Numbered from the stretch's first letter, positions 25,614 to 34,541 are shown. The stretch is DNA of 64,000 nucleotides from Bacteroidota bacterium (GCA_021324735.1 JAJPIO010000018.1:310001-374000); one strand, 5' to 3'. A program made the numbers and translations. Notes: a model not told the origin generated them from the letters alone.

Positions 25614-27545
25614 TTATACGGACTGAAGGTCCGCAGACAGGCTGAAAGCCCGTTCTACATTTTTCAAGGATTCATACTCCATCTCGAACTCCGCCATTGC
25701 CGTATGTTCGTCGATCGAGAATCGATAGCGAAATGTATTCAAATAATGCTCGACCTGCGATGAACTCATACCGAGAAGCCGACCATATTCGCCACCGGTC
25801 TCGGCATAGTGTCCAGTCGACGCTTTTAGCGAATGCTCCAGTGCACGAACGATATCATTCTTTACCGCTTCCGGCGCATCTTTACGAACTGCCCAAACAG
25901 CAAAGACGAATGGCAACTCTTTCCACGAGCACCACTCCTCTGCCAGATCGTACATCAGGTTAAATCCGGCGAAGCCACCACTGTAAGCACAACGCAGTGC
26001 TTCGTCGCCAATGAGAAGTACGGCATCATATTGCGTGTAATCATTGCGGAAGCTCTCGCGCTTCATACGCTCGAACTTATAGTCCGAGATCGCATGCTTC
26101 TTCTCGAGCAAAATTCGGAGGAGCTCGACGCTGGTGGAGGTATCGGCAGTAATACCGATGCGTTTACCTTTTAGCTCACTCCAGTCATACTTGCTAAAGA
26201 GCAGAACCGAATGCGCTTTGCCTTTTACAGCAATTCCATAATCGAGACGCTCGAAGTCCTCGCTGACCGTCATAAAGTCCCGAAGAGAAAGCGGACCCGC
26301 GGTTGCCACACCATCGCGCGCGAATTTACCAAGCGCCGACGGAATAAGCGGCGCTATCTTGATGTCATTCAAGTGCGATTCGAACTCCTGATAGAATGGC
26401 ACCGAATTGAGGTACGGCATTTTGCTTACTACCGACCATTCCTTTTTCGGATACAGCTCGATCGGATTATACCACACATCTCGCTCGACCGGCAATTTAC
26501 CAGATTCGTGAATGATCGAGATCAGCTTGTTCTTGGCAAGCTCCATGGGGCTGATCGCGCCGGCATCGTGCGCGATACGCTCTTCGCCCACTGTACCGTC
26601 CATATCATCGGCGCCAAAGTTGAGCGCAACGGCCGCAACCTCTGCTGTCAGCATTACCCAATATGCCTTGATATGCGGTACATTATCGAGCATTAGGCGC
26701 GATACGGCGATCGTCTTCAGATCGTCGATGGCGCTTGTAAAATCGTTGCGCGTTTTAATGCCGGTATTTCCAGGCTGGAATGCGAGCGGTATAAACGAGA
26801 GAAATCCGTTCGTCTCGTCCTGACAGTCACGCACCTGCAGCATGTGATCGATACGCTCTTCGATCGTTTCAATGTGACCGTACAGCATTGTCACGTTGGA
26901 CTTAATGCCCATGCGATGTGCCGTCTTATGAACTTCAAACCACGTACGCGCGCCGATCTTCTGCTTGAATAATTCTTTGCGAACTCGCTCGGAAAATACT
27001 TCCGCACCCCCGCCCGGCATCGTTCGAAGTCCGGCTTGCTGCAATTCGCGGAGAACCTGCTCGTGCGATTTCTTGAACTTCTTGGAAAAGTAATCGATCT
27101 CGACTGCCGTGAACGCCTTCACATCGACGTTCGGAAATTGCGTCTTGATCTCGCGGACCATGTCGATATAAAACTCCCAGGGCCATTTGGGATGAAGACC
27201 CGCCGTGATATGCACCTCATGCAGATCCGGCCGCAGCTTGGAGAGCATGTCGTCGAGCGTCATCTCATACGCCTGCTCGGAATCGGCACGAACGGCGAAG
27301 TCGCAGAACTTACACGAGAGCACACACACGTTCGTTGGCTCGAGCTTGCGGTTGAGCACAAAATAAACCGCATCGCCGGATTTATAGCGGGCCACTTCAT
27401 TAGCCATTCGGCCAACGCCGATTAGATCGTCGGAGGCAAACAGCGCTAAGCCATCTTCTTTGGAAAGGCGCTCGCCAGAGCGGACCTTATCCCAAATGGG
27501 CTCTAAATTCTTGTCGCGAAAGGTGAAAGTACGGGATGATATCAT
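25614..27545 (-). CDS. mqnE-mqnA: Fused MqnE (aminofutalosine synthase) - MqnA (chorismate dehydratase)
   Basis: A 643-residue two-domain protein. Residues 1 to about 370 are MqnE, a radical SAM enzyme with Cys74, 78 and 81 (CVLSCKFC, then DFAVRA), VHITAGLHPKWPWEFY, LRTMPGGGAEVF and FIPLAFQPGNT. Residues from about 371 to the end are MqnA-like: VVSKMPYLNSVPFYQEF, ATAGPLSLRDFM, LDYGIAVKGKAHSVLLFS and TADTSTSVELLRILL. MqnA makes 3-[(1-carboxyvinyl)oxy]benzoate from chorismate and MqnE consumes it, so the fusion joins consecutive steps in reverse order. No stop or frameshift separates the parts. Confidence 0.93.
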   Translation of the reverse strand: MISSRTFTFRDKNLEPIWDKVRSGERLSKEDGLALFASDDLIGVGRMANEVARYKSGDAVYFVLNRKLEPTNVCVLSCKFCDFAVRADSEQAYEMTLDDMLSKLRPDLHEVHITAGLHPKWPWEFYIDMVREIKTQFPNVDVKAFTAVEIDYFSKKFKKSHEQVLRELQQAGLRTMPGGGAEVFSERVRKELFKQKIGARTWFEVHKTAHRMGIKSNVTMLYGHIETIEERIDHMLQVRDCQDETNGFLSFIPLAFQPGNTGIKTRNDFTSAIDDLKTIAVSRLMLDNVPHIKAYWVMLTAEVAAVALNFGADDMDGTVGEERIAHDAGAISPMELAKNKLISIIHESGKLPVERDVWYNPIELYPKKEWSVVSKMPYLNSVPFYQEFESHLNDIKIAPLIPSALGKFARDGVATAGPLSLRDFMTVSEDFERLDYGIAVKGKAHSVLLFSKYDWSELKGKRIGITADTSTSVELLRILLEKKHAISDYKFERMKRESFRNDYTQYDAVLLIGDEALRCAYSGGFAGFNLMYDLAEEWCSWKELPFVFAVWAVRKDAPEAVKNDIVRALEHSLKASTGHYAETGGEYGRLLGMSSSQVEHYLNTFRYRFSIDEHTAMAEFEMEYESLKNVERAFSLSADLQSV

Positions 27546-27676
27546 CAGGTCGTATATATGACGATCAAATATGCCTCTTATTGGGCGTGGTAAACATAAC
27601 GGGAAGTGGATGGAGTCCCGAAGATTGGCTGTGCTGACAGCTAACCAATGGTGCGCCGTTTGTTAAGGTGGCCGAT

Positions 27677-27994
27677 ATGGCAACAACCCAATATCACGAA
27701 CCCCCGCAAGAATTACCAGCGGAAACCCGCACGTTCGCTCGCATGATAACGTCCCTCATTGAAGAAGCAGAGGCGATCGGTTGGTACGAGCAGCGGATCA
27801 CCGTCGAACGAGATACGACTGCCAAAGCCATCATGAAAAATGCCCAGAAAGAGGAATTCAAGCATTTTGGAATGGACTTAGAATTCCTGCTTCGCCGAAC
27901 CCCAAAGTGGCGTACAATTTTGAAAGAGATCCTCTTTACGAGCGGAGATATCGTTGAAGAAGGCGAAGAGGCAGAGGAAGACACCAAAGATTAA
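27677..27994 (+). CDS. Encapsulated-ferritin-like (EncFtn) protein
   Basis: A 105-residue helical protein of the EncFtn family, which forms an annular ferroxidase that oxidises Fe(II) inside encapsulin shells. Counting from the ATG at 27677 (SD-like AAGGTGG 5 bases upstream), Glu29, Glu30 and Glu32, Trp36-Tyr37, and Glu60 with His63 align with the metal-site and nearby conserved residues of the family. The tail SGDIVEEGEEAEEDTKD is very acidic and lacks the hydrophobic encapsulin-targeting peptide. No encapsulin shell gene is adjacent. A GTG at 27668 is the alternative start. Confidence 0.8.
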   Translation: MATTQYHEPPQELPAETRTFARMITSLIEEAEAIGWYEQRITVERDTTAKAIMKNAQKEEFKHFGMDLEFLLRRTPKWRTILKEILFTSGDIVEEGEEAEEDTKD

Positions 27995-28046
27995 TCCGAG
28001 ACACTTGCTTTTGCCCCTGTGAAGAGCTATATTTGAGGCTCGGATT
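27993..28046 (+). terminator. Weak terminator-like dyad after the EncFtn gene
   Basis: AATCCGAG overlapping the stop codon pairs with CTCGGATT at 28039-28046, which is followed by CATTTTTC. The 38-base loop makes it a marginal candidate. Confidence 0.3.
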
Positions 28047-28144
28047 CATTTTTCACTCAAAATAAGTGGTTTTGAAATCCGATTTGTGTTTCGAGGTGTA
28101 TTGTCGTCAATTTTGTGCTGTCTTTTTCTAAACCAACATAAGTT

Positions 28145-28684
28145 ATGAAGCGAACACTATCTCTTCTTTCCTGTATCGTGATGGTTGCTCTTTTGTCGTC
28201 CTGTATGAAGGGCGGAGGTGCAAATCCCTCAAGTGCCATAGCCGATTCCAACAAAGCAAAAACACAGGCATTTTACGATCAGATCATCAACGCCCACAGC
28301 GTCAACAATCTGGATAACTTCATCGCAACGTCCTTTACCGATCACAATCCGGATCCGGGAATGAACGGCGTGGGGATTGAGAATAATAAGAAGAACTTCA
28401 TGATGTGGTTCGCGTCAATGCCCGATGTTCAGATCCATGTCGATAATATGGTCGCGGATAGCGACATGGTGTGGGTTATGTATCACATGACTGCCACCAT
28501 GAAGGGCGATATGGGACCGATGAAGGCCACCGGTAAGTCCTGCAATGTCGGCGGAATCGACGTTATCAAGATCAAGGACGGCAAAGCAACCGATCGCTGG
28601 GGTTACTACGATCAAATGGCGATGATGAGCCAGCTTGGCCTCATGCCGCCACCGCCTCCGCCAGCACCCGCGGGCAAATCGTAA
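28145..28684 (+). CDS. SnoaL-like polyketide-cyclase-fold lipoprotein
   Basis: A 179-residue lipoprotein: leader MKRTLSLLSCIVMVALLSS then Cys20. The mature domain has the SnoaL-like pattern KAKTQAFYDQIINAHSVNNLDNFIATSFTDHNP, NFMMWFASMPDVQIHVDNMVADSDMVWVMYHMTATM and a final GKATDRWGYYDQMAMMSQLG, typical of predicted ester-cyclase family proteins. A short proline run (PPPPPPAPAG) ends it. Probably envelope-anchored; substrate unknown. A strong bidirectional terminator follows. Confidence 0.85.
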   Translation: MKRTLSLLSCIVMVALLSSCMKGGGANPSSAIADSNKAKTQAFYDQIINAHSVNNLDNFIATSFTDHNPDPGMNGVGIENNKKNFMMWFASMPDVQIHVDNMVADSDMVWVMYHMTATMKGDMGPMKATGKSCNVGGIDVIKIKDGKATDRWGYYDQMAMMSQLGLMPPPPPPAPAGKS

Positions 28685-28702
28685 ATTTTCGATTTTATAT
28701 TA

Positions 28703-28741
28703 AAAAACCGCCGCTCCGAATAATCGAAGCGGGCGGTTTTT
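28703..28741. terminator. Bidirectional intrinsic terminator
   Basis: AAAAACCGCC at 28703-28712 pairs with GGCGGTTTTT at 28732-28741, with an inner GCT/AGC-type extension. A-run and T-run flank it on both sides, ideal for the two convergent genes. Confidence 0.9.
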
Positions 28742-28746
28742 CATTT

Positions 28747-29283
28747 CTACGGATAAAACCTGATTCCGAGCGCCAGGTCGAGTCCAACGCCGGTCGGTGA
28801 AATACCAATAAGCGGCCCCAGTTCAAAGAACATCTCGAGTGGGGTTCGCTGCGGGATAACATTGATACCAAAAATGGCGCGGATACCAACGCCGGTACTG
28901 TTATCGCTCGTCACAAATTCGTCCCCATGCTGGTTGACGAATATCTCGCGGCCAGCACCAAACCCGATCGCTAAACCGGGTCCAGCGTACATTTTTACAA
29001 TGTAGCTATGAAAAGGATTGAAGTGCCAGAGGTAATCGAACTGTAGTCTCAAGGCTCCAAAATACGAGGAGCCGATATCGGCAACAAACGCATTGGTCGG
29101 ACTCGTCCAGTATTTGATCGTCCCTCCCAACGGCTGGATAAGGATTATCCCAAAACCGAAATCTTTCCCTTCCGGACCTTGCGCTTGAGCACTCACGGGC
29201 ACTGAGGCAAGCATTACGAAAGCTATCAAAACCATTAATTTATTTTTTATTCGGGCTCGAGGGCATGCTATTAGGGTCTTCAT
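28747..29283 (-). CDS. Outer-membrane beta-barrel-like protein
   Basis: About 178 residues from the ATG at 29283, with a signal peptide ending near VPVSAQAQ. The mature part alternates polar and hydrophobic residues with glycine-rich turns (FGFGIILIQPLGGTIKYW, VKMYAGPGLAIGFGAGRE) and ends in LALGIRFYP, a C-terminal aromatic signature of barrel proteins. No named domain. A longer start at 29343 would overlap the divergent BamA-like gene, so I prefer the internal ATG. Confidence 0.65.
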   Translation of the reverse strand: MKTLIACPRARIKNKLMVLIAFVMLASVPVSAQAQGPEGKDFGFGIILIQPLGGTIKYWTSPTNAFVADIGSSYFGALRLQFDYLWHFNPFHSYIVKMYAGPGLAIGFGAGREIFVNQHGDEFVTSDNSTGVGIRAIFGINVIPQRTPLEMFFELGPLIGISPTGVGLDLALGIRFYP

Positions 29284-29313
29284 TTCTATTATAGATTTAA
29301 TAATCAGAAAAGT

Positions 29314-30492
29314 ATGCTTCCTCTTAAAGTCAACAATTACCATACCGAATCGCCTTCAAAGGGCAAACGATGGCTTATAGCCGCGTTTCTTATCGGCGCT
29401 ATTATTTTTCACTCGAAGCTTAGTACAGCACAGCTTCAAACCATTGCTGACACGAACGCAAAGAAAAATGACCGTCATGGATTTGCAGGGGCACCCTATA
29501 TTAAGTATGGTCCCGAGACCGGATGGGTCGGAGGATTGGTAGGTCTCTACTACTTCCACCTTAATTCTGATCCGAACGAACGTACACGACCGTCGGACAT
29601 TTCTTCGGGGCTTAGCTATTCTCAGCTTCATCAATACTCGATCGGTGTCAACTACGATCTCTATTTTCCGGGTGACGAATATCACTTAATGGGCGGTGTG
29701 CACTACCAGCGCATTCCTATAGACTTCTTTGGAATTGGAGATTATAGTCCGCGTGACGCGATCGATAACTATACTCCACTTCGTCGCGGGACCGAATTTA
29801 CACTCACAAAAAATGTGATCAAAGCGGAGAATCAGGGAGAAGGACTTAACGTCGGCGTCGAAGGTGAATTTCGAAATGACGAGATCACTGCATCGAATCC
29901 GACCGGCCTTATAGCGACGAATAACGTGCCTGGTGCACAAGGCGGTATGTCAGATGGTGCAGGAGTACTCGCAACGTATGACACACGCGACAACAAATAT
30001 TCTACGCACGACGGTCAATATGACGATGTCGAAGCACAATTCTATGGCCGCTGGTTATGGAGTGATTATTCGTTCAACCGGTACACGGTCGATCTTCGCC
30101 GGTTTATTCCAATTGCAAGCGATCAGACGTTAGCAGCACAATTTTATGGCGTGCTCGCCAATGGCAACGAGCCATTCTATCTGATGGCCCAGCTTGGCGG
30201 TGATTCTAAACTCCGTGGTTATTATATGGGTCGCTTCCGTGATAACGATCTTGCATTACTTCAGGCGGAATATCGCTTCCCGATCGTTTGGCGCTTTAGC
30301 GGTGTCGCCTTTGCTGGTGCTGGGCAGGTGGGCCACGTGCTTTCCGATTTCAGGATGGATGCCTGGCGTCCAGCCTTCGGTGCAGGACTGCGATTCCTCG
30401 TTGTACCATCCGAGCATCTAAATGCTCGAGTAGATTACGGTATTGGTACCGATTCCAAAGAGGTGTACTTCTCGATCTTAGAAGCCTTTTAG
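29314..30492 (+). CDS. BamA/TamA-type surface antigen (Omp85 barrel) protein
   Basis: A 392-residue outer-membrane protein with a signal sequence (LIAAFLIGAIIFHSKLSTAQ) and a barrel. The late segment LGGDSKLRGYYMGRFRDNDLALLQAEYRFPIV carries the conserved L-R-G-Y motif of the bacterial surface antigen (D15) domain. The protein ends VYFSILEAF with a C-terminal aromatic. There are no POTRA repeats, so it is a barrel-only Omp85 relative rather than BamA itself. The divergent neighbour is another barrel-like protein, about 30 bases away. Confidence 0.8.
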   Translation: MLPLKVNNYHTESPSKGKRWLIAAFLIGAIIFHSKLSTAQLQTIADTNAKKNDRHGFAGAPYIKYGPETGWVGGLVGLYYFHLNSDPNERTRPSDISSGLSYSQLHQYSIGVNYDLYFPGDEYHLMGGVHYQRIPIDFFGIGDYSPRDAIDNYTPLRRGTEFTLTKNVIKAENQGEGLNVGVEGEFRNDEITASNPTGLIATNNVPGAQGGMSDGAGVLATYDTRDNKYSTHDGQYDDVEAQFYGRWLWSDYSFNRYTVDLRRFIPIASDQTLAAQFYGVLANGNEPFYLMAQLGGDSKLRGYYMGRFRDNDLALLQAEYRFPIVWRFSGVAFAGAGQVGHVLSDFRMDAWRPAFGAGLRFLVVPSEHLNARVDYGIGTDSKEVYFSILEAF

Positions 30493-30548
30493 GAAGCTTT
30501 ACGGTGACCTTTTAGGAAGCCTTAAAGCACTGCATGTTTAGCACGCTT

Positions 30549-30586
30549 CCCTTAGCACCCGGATTTATTTTCACTGGTGCTAAGGG
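30549..30586 (+). terminator. Inverted repeat after the Omp85-like gene
   Basis: CCCTTAGCACC and GGTGCTAAGGG (11 bp, perfect) flank a 16-base loop and are followed by TTAAGC. A 13-base direct duplication (CCTTTTAGGAAGC at 30485 and 30508) precedes it and copies the end of the coding sequence. Confidence 0.5.
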
Positions 30587-30670
30587 TTAAGCAACCAATG
30601 TTCTCCGGAGCGAATTCTGATCTCGTCCTATTTCGTACACTTATTGCTTTCCTGAGAGCCATACCCATCA

Positions 30671-31591
30671 ATGAAGTGGATCTTTAAGGCTGCGCTGCAA
30701 AAAGCGCTCAGCGGTTTACCCAACGGGGCGAATCTCAACTATGTATTTCAGCGGCGTATGGGAAGCTTGCCTGTTTCGGACTCGGAGTTTCTGGAAAAAG
30801 TCCGTCTTGCGAGCGACCGGATATCGTGGTTGGAACGGTGCGGCAATTCCCTACCTCTAAGTTCTCTTCAATGTTTCGAGTTCGGTGCCGGCTGGGACCT
30901 CATCGGGCCGCTCGCTTATTACGCCATTGGTATCGATCGTCAGATCGTCGTCGATATCCGGCGAAATGTACATCATGAACTGTTAAACGATGCGCTCCGT
31001 AAATTTGAGCGTCTTCGTTCAACTATTGGTGAGCATATTGGTCGGACGCTTCGACCGGTCGACGGCCACCCCATCGCTAACATTGAAGAACTGGAAGCGC
31101 GATTCGGTATTCGATATCTGGCACCCTGCGACGCAGCAAAAACAGGATTGCCTTCCGAATCCATTGACTTTATATCCACCAATTCAACACTCGAACATAT
31201 TCCCGCCCATTCTCTCCCGTCAATACTCCGTGAAGCACATCGGCTTTTAAAGAACGATGGGCTCATGTTCCATAATATCGACATGAAAGATCACTTCTCG
31301 TATTTCGATGGCTCGATCACTAAGTATAACTTTCTTACCATTCCTAATTGGCGTTGGAATCTGGTCAACTCATCATTAAGCTATCAAAACAGATTACGCT
31401 TACGGGATTACAGACAGTTGTTCGAGAATGCCGTCTTCAGAAGCGTGGGAGAAAGCACCATTAACGCTACGGCAAACGATCTCGAGGATTTTGCGCGGCT
31501 TACGATCGATCCAAAATTTATTAGCACCGATACGACTTCTAATCTCGCCACACATATTTTAAGTATTGCACTCAAGAAGAATGTCGATTGA
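30671..31591 (+). CDS. SAM-dependent methyltransferase
   Basis: A 306-residue cytosolic class I methyltransferase. The glycine-rich SAM motif is FEFGAGWDLIGPLAYYA, and a typical post-motif is IDFISTNSTLEHIPAHSLPSILREAHRLLKNDGLMFHNID. The N-terminal ~70 residues and a Tyr/Asn-rich C-terminal part are family-specific and give no substrate clue. Similar proteins occur in polysaccharide and glycan clusters. It overlaps the next gene (GNAT) by 11 bases, so the two are translated together. Confidence 0.85.
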   Translation: MKWIFKAALQKALSGLPNGANLNYVFQRRMGSLPVSDSEFLEKVRLASDRISWLERCGNSLPLSSLQCFEFGAGWDLIGPLAYYAIGIDRQIVVDIRRNVHHELLNDALRKFERLRSTIGEHIGRTLRPVDGHPIANIEELEARFGIRYLAPCDAAKTGLPSESIDFISTNSTLEHIPAHSLPSILREAHRLLKNDGLMFHNIDMKDHFSYFDGSITKYNFLTIPNWRWNLVNSSLSYQNRLRLRDYRQLFENAVFRSVGESTINATANDLEDFARLTIDPKFISTDTTSNLATHILSIALKKNVD

Positions 31592-32147
31592 GCTTTCTCT
31601 TTCGTGTTCCTATCCTAAACTCTATTTCGAGCGTAAGCTCGATCGTTATCGTTCGCCATATTCAGACCCCTTTGAATACCAGTCCATTCTTGATAAGGAC
31701 ATACCCGATTCACTATACAGCGATGTATTAGCAACTGGCACTGAACGTTTTGCAGGGATTAGCGACCGGATCGAGCGAGGCAAAAACCACTTGCGAGCCC
31801 TTATCGAACATGCGGATAAAGCATTCGAACCGCGGTATTGGTGGACCGCTTATCTTGGCGGTGAACCCATCGGATTGGTATTTCCGCAGTTCATTCCCGA
31901 TCTAAAAAATGTGGGCTCCGTATGGCACATTGGCGTCTGCAATGTTTATCGGGGATCCGGTTACGGGAGGATCTTACATGCACACGCTCTGGAAGCTCTC
32001 AGCGTGCTTGGAGCCAATCGATATCTCGGCTCGACACAAGTCGATAATTATGCCATGATCAAAGTTTTCGAAGCTAATGGGTGTAATTTCAAAAGCTTTC
32101 GAATTATCGAGGAATTTACAAATGGAGACGGACGAGCGCTGGATTAA
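31581..32147 (+). CDS. GNAT-fold N-acetyltransferase
   Basis: A protein of about 188 residues starting at the ATG at 31581, with AAGAAGA before it and an 11-base overlap with the methyltransferase. The acetyl-CoA-binding pattern is visible as VWHIGVCNVYRGSGYGRILHAHALEALSVLG and the terminal strand YLGSTQVDNYAMIKVFEANGCNF. The N-terminal ~110 residues are longer than in a minimal GNAT and may hold the acceptor site. Coupling to a methyltransferase suggests a shared small-molecule or glycan substrate, which is inference. It is convergent with the next gene with a 4-base overlap. Confidence 0.8.
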   Translation: MSIELSLSCSYPKLYFERKLDRYRSPYSDPFEYQSILDKDIPDSLYSDVLATGTERFAGISDRIERGKNHLRALIEHADKAFEPRYWWTAYLGGEPIGLVFPQFIPDLKNVGSVWHIGVCNVYRGSGYGRILHAHALEALSVLGANRYLGSTQVDNYAMIKVFEANGCNFKSFRIIEEFTNGDGRALD

Positions 32148-32638
32148 GCCACGACTTCTTGGGTAGCAAGGCGTTGAAGCACATCTTCCGTCAGCCGGCA
32201 GGTCGTCCAATCATCCATCATCTTAGCCCCAAGATTTTTATAGAAATCAATAGCCGGCTGATTCCAATCGAGGACCGCCCACTCTACTCGCCCATAACCA
32301 CGCTCTACGGCAATATCAACTAAGTGTAAGAGCAACGCTTTGCCGATCCCTTTGCCACGCATATCAGGATTTACAAAGAGATCTTCCAAATAAAGGCTGG
32401 GCTTCGCAACAAACGTAGAGAAGGTGGTGAAAAACAGTGCAAAGCCTTCAGGCTGACCATTATATTCCGCAATAACTGCTTCCGCAGCGGGGCGAGCACC
32501 AAATAAATGCTCGTGAATTAGTTCGGAAGTGACTTTGCACTCTGAGCTCAATCGCTCGTAACGTGCAAGGTCCTGAATGAATTGGACGAGCAACTCGGCA
32601 TCCTGTTCCGTAGCAGGCCGAATAAGAATATCAGGCAT
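32144..32638 (-). CDS. GNAT N-acetyltransferase (diamine-acetyltransferase-like)
   Basis: A 164-residue compact GNAT enzyme. Motif A is VNPDMRGKGIGKALLLHLVDIA; the flanking pattern IRPATEQDAELLVQFIQDLARYE, PSLYLEDLFVNPDMRG and LDWNQPAIDFYKNLGAK matches spermidine/spermine- or thialysine-type acetyltransferases. The substrate cannot be fixed from sequence. Its stop overlaps the convergent GNAT gene by 4 bases. Confidence 0.88.
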   Translation of the reverse strand: MPDILIRPATEQDAELLVQFIQDLARYERLSSECKVTSELIHEHLFGARPAAEAVIAEYNGQPEGFALFFTTFSTFVAKPSLYLEDLFVNPDMRGKGIGKALLLHLVDIAVERGYGRVEWAVLDWNQPAIDFYKNLGAKMMDDWTTCRLTEDVLQRLATQEVVA

Positions 32639-32686
32639 TTGAAATAATTAAAACAAAACGAAAACGGGACTATACCTCAGCACTCG

Positions 32687-33307
32687 CTACTGCCCTTTTT
32701 CTGCCATTAGCTTTTGAATGTCGTCGCGTATTTTGGCAGCGCGCTCGTATTCTTCTTTCTTAATGGCTTCCGAAAGCTGCTGGTTAAGTTGATCGAGTGC
32801 GGAAAGTGGCTTGGCTACTTTTTCTTCGGTCGGTTTATTGGTAAGGCGATCGGCAAGACTAAGATCTTCCTCTGGCTCTTCCCCTTCCTCTCCTTCTTCT
32901 TCGCCTTCTTCCGGCAGGAAGCCTGCCTCATTCATAACGCTTTCCGACACCCAGATCGGAACGGTAAAACGAATGGCAAGAGCGATCGCATCGCTCGGGC
33001 GCGCATCGATCTCCTGTTCGTCCGAAAGTTTAAGGCTGGCGAAGAACGTCCCATCCCGAAGCTCATGGATGGAGACTTCTGTAATATTACCGCCCAGCGC
33101 TTCGACAAGGGTCTTAACAAGATCGTGAGTTAGCGGGCGTGGTGGTTTGATGCCTTCCATTTCAAGCGCGATCGCCTGGGCCTCGAATCCACCGATAATA
33201 ATAGGAATACGGCGCTGACCGGCCGTCTCGCGAAGAATAAGCGCATACGCGCCACTAGTCGATGGGCTTGTCGAAATTCCTAATATCTCTACCTGAACTC
33301 TATCCAT
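32687..33307 (-). CDS. Bifunctional nuclease (DUF151) with C-terminal UVR motif
   Basis: About 206 residues from the ATG at 33307. The BFN/DUF151 domain covers MDRVQVEILGISTSP, IPIIIGGFEAQAIALEMEGI, RPLTHDLVKTLVEALGG and DARPSDAIALAIRF. A Glu/Gly-rich linker leads to a UvrB/UvrC-like helix pair (LNQQLSEAIKKEEYERAAKIRDDIQKL). This two-part architecture is common in Bacteroidota and related bacteria; the plant BFN homologue has DNase/RNase activity, while bacterial function is poorly known. The GTG at 33358 is less likely. Confidence 0.92.
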   Translation of the reverse strand: MDRVQVEILGISTSPSTSGAYALILRETAGQRRIPIIIGGFEAQAIALEMEGIKPPRPLTHDLVKTLVEALGGNITEVSIHELRDGTFFASLKLSDEQEIDARPSDAIALAIRFTVPIWVSESVMNEAGFLPEEGEEEGEEGEEPEEDLSLADRLTNKPTEEKVAKPLSALDQLNQQLSEAIKKEEYERAAKIRDDIQKLMAEKGQ

Positions 33308-33619
33308 GATATCAACTGACCTTACGGACCTTAGATCGGTCCCTATTTCTTGCAGCATTTCATAAAACGTGCCGCACGGCGAACATCCGTAAAAATAAGG
33401 CTGAGCAAACTCATGCCAATTTCTTCGTTTTTACGCTATTCTACCATAAAATGTAACAATGAGAATGAGAACCGATTCCCGGAAGGAATGTGCTAGCTCA
33501 GGAGCGCTACGTGCAAAAAAATATATACGAGCGCGTCAAGTTTACCAAGGGTCCAGGTACTACCGCTATCGAAGGACTGTGACCAGTTTTCGCTTATTTT
33601 GACGATGCCGGCAGAAGGA
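33308..33619. other. Intergenic stretch without a recognised gene
   Basis: Between the BFN gene and the lipoprotein gene, both leftward. The sequence is AT-rich with scattered short inverted repeats; no promoter or RNA family could be assigned with confidence. Confidence 0.4.
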
Positions 33620-34114
33620 TCATTTAGCGCCGGCAACAAAGCTCACCCGATGAGCTTCTCCAATTAGCCCGCCACCAACTCCGCCAAGCAGCCCACCCAA
33701 ACAAAGGCCGGTAAAGGTCGCAGCGGCATCGCCAAAATTAAAAAGGCCAGGATGTGCAGGCGGTGTGTAAGATGCGTGACCAGCGATCGCTCCTAGGATC
33801 CCACCAAGCGGCATACCGATTAACACTCCGGAGAGCATCTGTGGCGAAGAGATGGAAATGGAATGGACATCATCGGTCCGAACACCCATGTAACTATTCG
33901 TTGCCTCAACAAGCCAATGGACCGAGTCACGGTGAACTTCGATGTTCTTGCCAGAGAATTTCTGACCATTCTTGAGTTTTACTGTACCGGTATGGTCCAG
34001 AGTTGCTGTTGCGATCTCATCATGGGTGGAGGCATCTGGAATAAATGGCCGAACTCCGCAGCCAACAAGAGCTAACAAGAAGCCTGCGAATACGATCGAG
34101 CGAAAAATGACCAT
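33620..34114 (-). CDS. Glycine-zipper lipoprotein
   Basis: A 164-residue protein with a lipobox (LLALVG then Cys19). The middle is a small beta-rich segment (TVKLKNGQKFSGKNIEVHRDSVHWLVE). The C terminus has glycine-rich membrane-like stretches (SGVLIGMPLGGILGAIAG and CLGGLLGGVGGGLIGE), typical of glycine-zipper outer-membrane lipoproteins. Function is unknown. The gene precedes the tRNA cluster and shares its strand. Confidence 0.65.
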   Translation of the reverse strand: MVIFRSIVFAGFLLALVGCGVRPFIPDASTHDEIATATLDHTGTVKLKNGQKFSGKNIEVHRDSVHWLVEATNSYMGVRTDDVHSISISSPQMLSGVLIGMPLGGILGAIAGHASYTPPAHPGLFNFGDAAATFTGLCLGGLLGGVGGGLIGEAHRVSFVAGAK

Positions 34115-34132
34115 CTCAACCGGGACCGTTAG

Positions 34133-34205
<73 letters not shown>

Positions 34206-34283
34206 GAAATCAATTAAGAATTACGAATTAAAAATTAAGAGTGGTCTTCGCCAGCAATTACACTTAATTCCTAATTACACTTG

Positions 34284-34366
34284 TGGGCAGAGAAGGATTC
34301 GAACCTTCGTAGACTATCGTCAACAGATTTACAGTCTGTCCTCGTTGACCGCTTGAGTATCTGCCC
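34284..34366 (-). tRNA. tRNA-Tyr(GTA)
   Basis: An 83-nucleotide type II tRNA with a long variable arm. Acceptor GGGCAGA/TCTGCCC with discriminator A; anticodon arm ACAGA-CTGTAAA-TCTGT, anticodon GTA; T-arm with GGTTCGAATCC. CCA is not encoded. Confidence 0.95.
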
Positions 34367-34394
34367 CTGCGGATTTTTTAATTTGCGCAACCTG

Positions 34395-34467
34395 AGCCGG
34401 CGGACGGACTTGAACCGACGACCTGCTGATTACAAATCAGCTGCTCTACCAACTGAGCTACACCGGC
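34395..34467 (-). tRNA. tRNA-Thr(TGT)
   Basis: Cloverleaf with acceptor GCCGGTG/CGCCGGC (one G-U pair), D-arm AGCTCAGTTGGTAGAGC, anticodon arm TGAT-TTGTAAT-CAG with anticodon TGT, and T-arm GGTTCAAGTCC. It is transcribed first in the Thr-Tyr-Thr cluster. Confidence 0.93.
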
Positions 34468-34541
34468 CAAAAACCATCCTGGTCATTTTGGCAGGCACAG
34501 AAAGTAATTCGGGCGAAATCTGGTTCCTTCCATCAAAAAAA

